Assembly: GCA_002395135.1 (NCBI GenBank)
Contig: DGWC01000106.1
Coordinates: 1-13,033, forward strand
Source: Prevotella sp. UBA4268
GTDB taxonomy: Bacteria > Bacteroidota > Bacteroidia > Bacteroidales > Bacteroidaceae
Direction: 5' to 3'
DNA: 13,033 bases
The notes beneath the pieces are model-generated. The model worked only from the letters and a program-made list of their open reading frames with translations, had not been told where the DNA came from and did not search any database. Made by a program: the position numbers and the translations under genes. The stretch's first letter is position 1. Each line of letters opens with the position of its first letter. Below are positions 1-6,631 of this stretch, one piece after another.

Positions 1-24
1 TACAGATTTAAAAAGCAAAGAAAA

Positions 25-186
25 ATGAAGAAATTAGTTTTAATGTTCGTGGCTGTTGCAGCTATCTCTTTCGCATCTTGTGGTAACAACAAGACTCAGG
101 CTCCTGAGGAAGAAGTTGTAGATACCGTACAGGTTGACACAGTTGCTGCTGACACCGCTGCTGCTGATACAGCCGTTGCTGAATAA
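25..186 (+). CDS. Very small lipoprotein with acidic Ala/Thr tail (53 aa)
   Basis: Reading from ATG at 25 to TAA at 184-186 gives 53 residues. The first 19 form a lipoprotein signal peptide: two lysines after Met, a hydrophobic stretch (residues 4-17) and a lipobox Phe-Ala-Ser-Cys with the lipidated cysteine at 19. The mature part is only about 35 residues, rich in Asp, Thr, Val and Ala, with Asp-Thr recurring at short intervals; it looks unstructured. No catalytic motif is visible. A strong terminator begins 30 bases after the stop, which supports a real, separately terminated transcript; the promoter lies left of the window. There is no clear Shine-Dalgarno, only an A-rich leader, as is usual in Bacteroidota. 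Lipid anchoring to the inner or outer membrane is inferred. I do not know its function. Confidence 0.8.
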   Translation: MKKLVLMFVAVAAISFASCGNNKTQAPEEEVVDTVQVDTVAADTAAADTAVAE

Positions 187-216
187 TATCAGTTAGAACA
201 GTAAAAGAGAGAAACG

Positions 217-250
217 CCGCTGGACCTCAGGTTCAGCGGTTTTCTTTTTG
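217..250 (+). terminator. Rho-independent terminator of the small lipoprotein gene
   Basis: A 10-bp stem (217-226 with 230-239, arms CCGCTGGACC and GGTTCAGCGG, loop TCA) is followed by a T-rich run at 240-249. The one non-Watson-Crick position (223/233) is a G-U pair in plus-strand RNA but an A-C mismatch in minus-strand RNA, so the element is built for the plus strand and the lipoprotein gene. Confidence 0.9.
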
Positions 251-282
251 TTATACCATACAAATACATAAACCCATTAATT

Positions 283-338
283 CATGTCACCAACCGGAAT
301 GTCTCTATTTAGCCGCATTTCCATAGGTTGATGACATG
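283..338 (-). repeat. 56-base imperfect inverted repeat downstream of carB
   Basis: The outer arms 283-295 and 326-338 are complementary at 12 of 13 positions. The mismatch (290/331) becomes a U-G pair when transcribed from the minus strand, so the carB-side RNA can form a complete 13-bp stem. An inner pairing (296-301 with 316-322, one bulged base) extends the hairpin and leaves a loop of about 14 bases. It starts 58 bases past the carB stop and is not followed by a T run in either direction, so it is not a standard intrinsic terminator. It could be a 3'-end processing or stability structure of the carB message, or a dispersed palindromic repeat. Confidence 0.6.
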
Positions 339-396
339 AAAAACGATTATAGACGGTAGGCAAAACTGTATTCGCACCGGAAGAGCAGCATGTATA

Positions 397-3300
397 CTAC
401 TTATATTCCGCCCACGACTTGATGTCGATATCGTCCAGTTTCACCGTGCAGAAAGCATTGATGAAGGCACTGGCCAGCCGGCTGTTCGTAATGAGCGGCA
501 CATTCAGGTCAATGGAGGCACGCCTGATTTTGTAGCCATTCGTCAACTCATGGCTCGACAAATCCTTCGGAATATTCACCACCATGTCTATCTGATGCTG
601 ATGCAAAAGGTCGAGAGCCTGCGGCTTGCGCGGGTCGCTCGGCCAGTGAACGAGCGTGTTCTTGACACCGTTCTCAGTAAGATAGCGCGAAGTTCCGTCG
701 GTTGCATACAGTTCGTAGCCATGTTCGAAGAGCATTCTTGCAGCATCGAGCATCTCGGCTTTCTGCTTGGCGCTGCCAGTAGACAAGAGAATGCGTTTCT
801 TGGGGATGCGGTGACCCACACTGAGCATACTTTTCAGCAAGGCAGAATGGGTGTCGTCGCCCAGACAACCCACCTCGCCGGTCGACGACATATCCACTCC
901 CAGCACGGGATCGGCTTTCTGCAGCCGGTTGAAAGAGAACTGGCTCGCCTTGATTCCCACGTAGTCGAGGTCGAAAAGATTCTTATGGGGCTTCTCTACA
1001 GGCAGTCCCAGCATCACCTTTGTAGCCAAATCGATGAGGTTGATTTTCAACACCTTGCTCACAAACGGGAAGGAACGCGAGGCACGAAGGTTGCACTCAA
1101 TGACAAGAATATCGTTCTGACGCGCCATGAACTGTATGTTGAACGGGCCGCTGATATGCAGTTCACGGGCAATCTGACGGCTGACGCGCTTGATACGACG
1201 CACTGTTTCCACATAAATCTTCTGTGGCGGGAACTGGATGGTGGCATCGCCAGAATGAACACCGGCAAATTCAATATGCTCAGATATGGCATAGGCAATG
1301 ATTTCGCCATCTTTTGCCACGGCATCCATCTCTATTTCCTTGGCGTGCTCGATATAGCGACTCACCACAACAGGGTGGTCTTCGCTCACATTGGCTGCCA
1401 ACAGCAGGAATTTCTCCAGTTCTTCCTGGTTGGAACAGACATTCATCGCCGCCCCGGAGAGCACATAGGACGGGCGCACCAGTACGGGGAATCCCACTTT
1501 CCTGATGAATTCGTTGATGGCATCCATACTTGTAAGTGCGCTCCATTCGGGCTGGCTGATGCCGTTTCGTGCCAGCATGGATGAAAACTTCGCACGATCT
1601 TCTGCATGGTCTATATCCTTTGCCGAGGTGCCTAATATCGGAAGATGCTGCTCATCAAGGCGTATGGCGAGATTGTTAGGTATCTGACCACCTGTGGAAA
1701 TGATGATACCGTGAGGATTCTCAGCCTCAACGATATCCATGACGCGCTCGAATGTGAGTTCATCGAAATAAAGGCGGTCGCACATATCATAGTCGGTGGA
1801 AACCGTTTCGGGGTTATAGTTGATCATTACCGACCTGTAGCCCGACTTACGGATGGTGTTCAATGCCTGCACACCACACCAGTCGAACTCAACGCTGCTA
1901 CCTATGCGATAGGCACCAGAGCCAAGCACCACCACACTGCGCTTGTCGTTTTCATAGCAGATGTCGCTTGCCGTTCCCGAATAAGTTAGATACAGATAAT
2001 TGGTACGCGCGGGATATTCTGCAGCAAGCGTGTCAATCTGCTTCACCACAGGCAGGATGCCGTAACTCTTTCGCAGGTTGCGAATCACGAGAAGAGCCTT
2101 GTGCATGTTCCCCAGTTCCTGTTCCAGTCCCACGGCACGGGCAATTTGGAAATCGGTAAAGCCATACACCTTGGCCTCGCGCAGCAGATCACGATCCAGA
2201 TTGTTCACATTGCGCACGGCCTTCATGCGCTCATCAATGTCGATAATATGGCGCAGTTTCTGCAAGAACCATTTGTCGATCTTCGTCAGTTCATGAATCT
2301 GGTCGATGGTATAGCCTTTGTGCATGGCCTTGGAAATGATGAAGATACGCTTGTCGGTAGGTTCGCGCAGGGCGGTGTCAATGTCAGGAATCTGCAGTTC
2401 CTTGTTTTCCACAAAGCCGTGCATCCCCTGCCCTATCATGCGAAGCCCTTTTTGAATGGTTTCCTCGAAGGTTCTGCCGATGGCCATCACCTCTCCAACT
2501 GACTTCATGCTGCTGCCCAGTTCCTTGTCAACGCCATGGAACTTCGATAAATCCCAGCGTGGAATCTTGCATACCACGTAGTCGAGAGCCGGTTCGAAGA
2601 ATGCGGTGGTGGTCTTTGTTACAGAGTTTTTCAGTTCAAACAGTCCGTAACCCATTCCCAGTTTTGCGGCAACGAAAGCCAAGGGATAGCCAGTGGCCTT
2701 AGAAGCGAGTGCCGACGACCGGCTAAGACGAGCATTCACCTCAATCACGCGATAGTCTTCACTCTTCGGGTCGAAGGCATATTGCACATTACACTCGCCA
2801 ACAATCCCGATGTGGCGGATGATTTTGATGGCAATGGCACGCAGTTTGTGATATTCGCTATTGGTAAGCGTCTGCGACGGGGCGATAACGATGCTCTCGC
2901 CAGTGTGGATGCCCAGCGGGTCGAAATTCTCCATATTGCACACCGTGATGCAGTTGTCGTATCGGTCGCGCACCACTTCGTATTCTATTTCCTTCCACCC
3001 TTTCAGACTCTTCTCCACCAGTACCTGCGGCGAAAACGAGAATGCCTTCTCGGCCAGACGGTCGAGTTGTTCTTCATTGTCACAGAATCCGCTGCCCAAT
3101 CCGCCAAGTGCATAGGCAGCGCGGATGATAACCGGATAGCCAAGAGATGCCGCAGCACGGCGCGCCTGCTCAATATTCTCGCAGGCTTCGCTGTTAATAG
3201 TCTTGACATTTATTTCATTCAGACGCTCCACGAAGCGCTCTCGGTCTTCGGTATCCATGATGGCTTTAACGGGAGTGCCTAACACCCTGACACCGTATTT

Positions 3301-3624
3301 CTTAAGGATTCCGCTTTGTTCGAGTTGTACGCCGCAGTTGAGAGCCGTCTGCCCACCGAAGGAAAGCAATATACCGTCGGGGCGTTCTTTTTGGATTACG
3401 CGCTCCACGAAATAGGGTTCTACGGGAAGGAAATAAATCTGGTCGGCCATTCCCTCCGATGTCTGCACCGTGGCAATATTCGGATTGATGAGCACCGTTG
3501 AGATGTATTCTTCGCGCAAAGCCTTCAGCGCCTGCGAACCTGAATAGTCGAATTCTCCGGCCTCACCGATTTTCAATGCTCCTGAACCGAGCAGCAAGAC
3601 CTTCTTTATACTATTATCTTTCAT
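397..3624 (-). CDS. carB: Carbamoyl-phosphate synthase large subunit, CAD/CPS1-like
   Basis: With CarA this makes carbamoyl phosphate from glutamine-derived ammonia, bicarbonate and two ATP in the cytoplasm, for pyrimidine and arginine synthesis. At 1075 residues it is full length. The two homologous synthetase halves are visible: carboxyphosphate half about 1-400 (GEFDYSGSQ near 23, GGQTALNCG near 90, ALGGLGSG near 172, SRSSALASKATGYP near 301) and carbamate half about 560-935 (SSVEFDWC near 576, NPETVSTDYD near 604, GGQIPNNLA near 645, RPSYVLSGAAMNV near 717, ECNLRASRSFPFVSK near 843). An oligomerization region lies between them, and an MGS-like allosteric domain covers about 945-1075. Several signatures (ALGGLGSG, GGQIPNNLA, EFDWC, GECNVQ, EVNARLSRSS) match animal CPS1/CAD as I remember it, where E. 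coli CarB has MGGSGGG, GGQTPLKLA, EFDYC, GGSNVQ and EMNPRVSRSS. It lies 39 bases after carA, as last gene of the run. Confidence 0.97.
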   Translation of the reverse strand: MKDNSIKKVLLLGSGALKIGEAGEFDYSGSQALKALREEYISTVLINPNIATVQTSEGMADQIYFLPVEPYFVERVIQKERPDGILLSFGGQTALNCGVQLEQSGILKKYGVRVLGTPVKAIMDTEDRERFVERLNEINVKTINSEACENIEQARRAAASLGYPVIIRAAYALGGLGSGFCDNEEQLDRLAEKAFSFSPQVLVEKSLKGWKEIEYEVVRDRYDNCITVCNMENFDPLGIHTGESIVIAPSQTLTNSEYHKLRAIAIKIIRHIGIVGECNVQYAFDPKSEDYRVIEVNARLSRSSALASKATGYPLAFVAAKLGMGYGLFELKNSVTKTTTAFFEPALDYVVCKIPRWDLSKFHGVDKELGSSMKSVGEVMAIGRTFEETIQKGLRMIGQGMHGFVENKELQIPDIDTALREPTDKRIFIISKAMHKGYTIDQIHELTKIDKWFLQKLRHIIDIDERMKAVRNVNNLDRDLLREAKVYGFTDFQIARAVGLEQELGNMHKALLVIRNLRKSYGILPVVKQIDTLAAEYPARTNYLYLTYSGTASDICYENDKRSVVVLGSGAYRIGSSVEFDWCGVQALNTIRKSGYRSVMINYNPETVSTDYDMCDRLYFDELTFERVMDIVEAENPHGIIISTGGQIPNNLAIRLDEQHLPILGTSAKDIDHAEDRAKFSSMLARNGISQPEWSALTSMDAINEFIRKVGFPVLVRPSYVLSGAAMNVCSNQEELEKFLLLAANVSEDHPVVVSRYIEHAKEIEMDAVAKDGEIIAYAISEHIEFAGVHSGDATIQFPPQKIYVETVRRIKRVSRQIARELHISGPFNIQFMARQNDILVIECNLRASRSFPFVSKVLKINLIDLATKVMLGLPVEKPHKNLFDLDYVGIKASQFSFNRLQKADPVLGVDMSSTGEVGCLGDDTHSALLKSMLSVGHRIPKKRILLSTGSAKQKAEMLDAARMLFEHGYELYATDGTSRYLTENGVKNTLVHWPSDPRKPQALDLLHQHQIDMVVNIPKDLSSHELTNGYKIRRASIDLNVPLITNSRLASAFINAFCTVKLDDIDIKSWAEYK

Positions 3625-3663
3625 TATGAATCATTGTTTTTTTAATCGGTTGAACATGAACAA

Positions 3664-4737
3664 TCACAACACATCTACGAAACGGTCGAATATAAACTCG
3701 GTGTCGGTAGGTCCGCTACAGGCCTCCGGATGGAACTGACAGGAGAACCATTGGTTTTGCACATGGCAGATTCCCTCGTTGCTGCCGTCGTTCATGTTTA
3801 CAAACAACTCTTTCCATTCAGCCCCAAGCGTAGTGGCATCGACGGCGTAACCGTGGTTTTGACTGGTGACATAGCACTTCTCCGTCCCCACGAGCCGCAC
3901 GGGCTGGTTGTGAGAGCGGTGGCCGTATTTCAGTTTATAGATGGTTGCTCCGGCTGCCTTGGCCAGCAGTTGGTTGCCCATGCATATTCCGCAAATGGGT
4001 TTTCTGCTCATGGCCATTTGTTTCCTGATGATTTGCACGGCCTCATCGCACATGTCGGGATCGCCAGGACCATTGGAAAGGAACAAACCGTCATATTCCA
4101 AAGTCGTGTAATCATAGTTCCAGGGAACACGAATCACCTCTACCCCTCTGTTGACGAGGCATCGGATGATATTGTTCTTCACGCCGCAGTCAACGAGAAC
4201 CACTTTTCTGCCAGCCCCCTCGTTGTATCTGACCACGTTTTTGCAACTTACCTTGTCAACGAAATTGACTCCTTCGTATTCGGCAGAGGGAATGTCGGCA
4301 GGCTGGTCGTCGAAGAGAATCCTGCCCATCATCACACCGTGCTCGCGGAGAATCTTAGTCAGTTCGCGGGTGTCGATGCCCGTAATGCCCGGCACTTTCT
4401 CGCGTTTCAGCCAGTCGCCCAGACATTCGCAGGCATTCCAATGGCTGTACTGTTCGCTGTAATCAGCCACGATGATGCCCGAGGCATAGATTTTGTCGCT
4501 CTCCATAAACGTTGCCATGCCATCGGGGCGCAGGCTGAACGGCGGCACACCATAGTTTCCGACAAGCGGATAGGTAAGCACCATGAGTTGACCAGCATAC
4601 GACGGGTCAGTGAGACTTTCCGGATAGCCTGTCATGGCCGTATTAAACACCACTTCACCAGCCACCGGGCTTTCATAGCCGAAACTAGTTCCGTGAAACT
4701 CAGTACCGTCATCAAGGACGAGTGTTACTTTTCTCAT
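3664..4737 (-). CDS. carA: Carbamoyl-phosphate synthase small (glutaminase) subunit
   Basis: This subunit hydrolyses glutamine and feeds ammonia through a tunnel to CarB. At 357 residues it is slightly shorter than E. coli CarA (about 380). The N-terminal CPSase small-chain domain covers about 1-140 (TAMTGYPESLTDPSYAGQ near 33). A class I glutamine amidotransferase domain covers about 178-357, with SNGPGDP near 221, the nucleophile Cys252 in GICMGNQ, and the His336/Glu338 pair in FHPEA, so the catalytic triad is intact. GICMGNQ replaces the usual GICLGHQ, and HRSHNQPV near 273 resembles animal CAD more than E. coli (GGNHPV). The stop of the upstream purF-type gene is only 6 bases from its start, so the two are almost certainly co-transcribed and probably translationally coupled. 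Confidence 0.97.
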   Translation of the reverse strand: MRKVTLVLDDGTEFHGTSFGYESPVAGEVVFNTAMTGYPESLTDPSYAGQLMVLTYPLVGNYGVPPFSLRPDGMATFMESDKIYASGIIVADYSEQYSHWNACECLGDWLKREKVPGITGIDTRELTKILREHGVMMGRILFDDQPADIPSAEYEGVNFVDKVSCKNVVRYNEGAGRKVVLVDCGVKNNIIRCLVNRGVEVIRVPWNYDYTTLEYDGLFLSNGPGDPDMCDEAVQIIRKQMAMSRKPICGICMGNQLLAKAAGATIYKLKYGHRSHNQPVRLVGTEKCYVTSQNHGYAVDATTLGAEWKELFVNMNDGSNEGICHVQNQWFSCQFHPEACSGPTDTEFIFDRFVDVL

Positions 4738-4743
4738 AATTCA

Positions 4744-6585
4744 TTAAAATTTGTGTTCGTATTGATAATACTTCTCTACATAGTTGACAAATGCCTGATT
4801 CACAAGTTTGTTTCCACCAGGCGTGGGGTAATGACCCGTGAAATACCAGTCGCCATGATGATGGGGACAGGCACGGTGGAGGCCTTCTATGGACTGGAAA
4901 ACCAGGACAACAGGTGTCGTCATACCCTCTGGGCGTAACAGTTCCACCACTTTCTCATTGATTTCCTCTACGGAAAAAGGCTTGTATATGTCGCGAACCC
5001 TGTTGCACATCTGCTCTTTCGGCTTTTCGAGTTCGGCTTTGCAGGCATTATAGGTTTCTTCTATCAGACTGTACATGCCCCTTTCCTTAATCAGTTCAAT
5101 GGTGGCGCGAAACACACAGAACTCCTCCATACGCGGCATGTCTATACCATAATAATCGGGATAGCGCACCTGCGGCGACGAACTGACCATGACAATGCGC
5201 TTGGGATGTAGGCGGTCGAGAATTTTAAGTATGCTCTCCTTGAGCGTCGTCCCCCTCACAATGCTGTCGTCAATGATGACAAGATTGTCGACATAGGGCG
5301 TCAGGCTTTCGTAAGTGACATCATAGACATGCGAGGCGAGGTCGTTTCGCGAGTTGCCTTCTGTAATAAACGTGCGCAACTTGATATCTTTCCATGCCAC
5401 TTTTTCACTTCTCACATAGGTATTGAGAATCTTTTCAAGTTCATCATGTGTAGGCACATGGTCCATGTTGGCAATGGCTTCCACCTTCTTCTCGTTCAGA
5501 TGCTGCTTGAAACCGTTGAGCATTCCATAGAAAGCCACTTCGGCCGTATTGGGAATGAAGGAAAAAACCGTCTGTGAAGTCTCGCCATGGATGGCATCGT
5601 GTATGGACGGCATGAGTTGCTCGCCCAATCTCTTTCGCTCTTGATAGATATCGCGGTCGGAACCTCGACTGAAATAGATGCGCTCAAAGGAACATTTGGA
5701 ATCGCCACGCTGTTCGAGAATCTGCTCCACATGCGCACTCCCGTCTTTGTGAACCAACAGAGCACAGCCCGCAGGAAGTTCCTCAATGTCGTCGCATTCC
5801 AAATCGAAGGTTGTCTGCAACACTGGCCGCTCACTGGCAAGGACCACAAACTCATCGTTCATGAAATAGAAGGCAGGGCGGATGGCCCATGGATCTCTGA
5901 TGGCGAACATCTCTCCCGAACCCGTGAGACCACACATCACATACCCTCCGTCGAAATCAGCCATGGTTGAACGAAGCACATTTCCCATGTCAACGTGATC
6001 TTCTATATATCGAGTAATGTCTAATCCTTGCAAGCCCATCTGTCGCGCTTCGCGGTAATTGCGTTCCACTTCGCGGTCAAGACGATGCCCCATCCATTCC
6101 AAAGTGATATAACTGTCGCTGTAGATGCGCGGGCACTGTCCCTGAAGTGTTATTTTCTGAAAGATTTCATCAATGTTTGTCATATTGAAATTACCGCACA
6201 GGCAAAGGTTCTTCGCCCTCCAATTGTTTCTGCGGAGAAATGGATGGACATAGGAAAGCCCGCTCTTTCCTGTTGTGGAATAACGCAAATGACCCATATA
6301 CAGTTCTCCTGCAAAGTCTTCGCAATGATGAATCTTTCCGAAAATCTGGGTGATGGCATCCTTTCCCTCAGCCCGCTCACGGAACATATACTCATTTCCA
6401 GGTTCAACATCCAGTTTCACACAGGCCATGCCAGCCCCTTCCTGACCTCTGTTGTGCTGTTTCTCCATCATCAGATAGAGTTTGTTAAGGCCGTACAGCC
6501 GGCTGCCATACTTCTGTTTATAATAGTCAAGCGGTTTCAGCAAGCGTATCATTGCAACGCCGCATTCATGTTTTAGTATTTCCAT
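4744..6585 (-). CDS. purF: Divergent amidophosphoribosyltransferase (PurF family)
   Basis: The family transfers ammonia from glutamine to PRPP, the first step of purine synthesis. I chose ATG at 6585 (613 residues): it places Cys8 in ECGVAM after a seven-residue propeptide, matching the class II (Ntn) amidotransferase arrangement of Bacillus PurF. Longer readings overlap glmS and the hairpin at 6592-6624. Visible motifs: QHNRGQEGAGM near 43, GHLRYSTTG near 98, SDSY near 156, RDPWAIRP near 230, IPNT near 344, RTFIT near 404 and the PRPP loop VIIDDSIVRGTT at 436-447, followed by SSSPQVRYPDYYGID near 468 and FTGHYPT near 582. Oddities: about 100-150 residues longer than typical PurF; the usual HNGN is LCGN, putting Cys130 where the oxyanion Asn is expected; the Fe-S cysteines of Bacillus PurF before FTG are absent. 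The family is clear, but exact activity is less certain; a canonical second PurF may exist elsewhere. Confidence 0.85.
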   Translation of the reverse strand: MEILKHECGVAMIRLLKPLDYYKQKYGSRLYGLNKLYLMMEKQHNRGQEGAGMACVKLDVEPGNEYMFRERAEGKDAITQIFGKIHHCEDFAGELYMGHLRYSTTGKSGLSYVHPFLRRNNWRAKNLCLCGNFNMTNIDEIFQKITLQGQCPRIYSDSYITLEWMGHRLDREVERNYREARQMGLQGLDITRYIEDHVDMGNVLRSTMADFDGGYVMCGLTGSGEMFAIRDPWAIRPAFYFMNDEFVVLASERPVLQTTFDLECDDIEELPAGCALLVHKDGSAHVEQILEQRGDSKCSFERIYFSRGSDRDIYQERKRLGEQLMPSIHDAIHGETSQTVFSFIPNTAEVAFYGMLNGFKQHLNEKKVEAIANMDHVPTHDELEKILNTYVRSEKVAWKDIKLRTFITEGNSRNDLASHVYDVTYESLTPYVDNLVIIDDSIVRGTTLKESILKILDRLHPKRIVMVSSSPQVRYPDYYGIDMPRMEEFCVFRATIELIKERGMYSLIEETYNACKAELEKPKEQMCNRVRDIYKPFSVEEINEKVVELLRPEGMTTPVVLVFQSIEGLHRACPHHHGDWYFTGHYPTPGGNKLVNQAFVNYVEKYYQYEHKF

Positions 6586-6591
6586 AATCTC

Positions 6592-6624
6592 AAAAAAAAG
6601 GCGAACCGTAAATAACGATTCGCC
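6592..6624 (-). terminator. Terminator-like hairpin between glmS and purF
   Basis: In minus-strand RNA the segment 6624-6600 folds into a 10-bp stem (GGCGAAUCGU with ACGGUUCGCC, loop UAUUU), immediately followed by eight U (6599-6592). The wobble pair is U-G on this strand but C-A on the other, which indicates selection on the minus strand. It begins 7 bases after the glmS stop, and its U run ends only 6 bases before the purF ATG. This is a full intrinsic terminator for glmS, or a partial one that sets how much transcript continues into purF-carA-carB. Confidence 0.85.
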
Positions 6625-6631
6625 CATATAT

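Noticed and set aside
550..1584. 344-residue open frame on the plus strand inside carB
   Set aside because: It is antisense to conserved carB sequence and its translation has no domain-like pattern. Such frames arise from codon structure on the opposite strand.
3625..3663. Weak inverted repeat (ATTGTT/AACAAT) between carA and carB
   Set aside because: Six base pairs with a loop of about 20 A/T-rich bases; expected by chance and not followed by a T run.
3730..4938. 402-residue open frame on the plus strand across carA and the end of purF
   Set aside because: Antisense to two clearly conserved genes and crossing their junction, with no promoter or recognizable domain.
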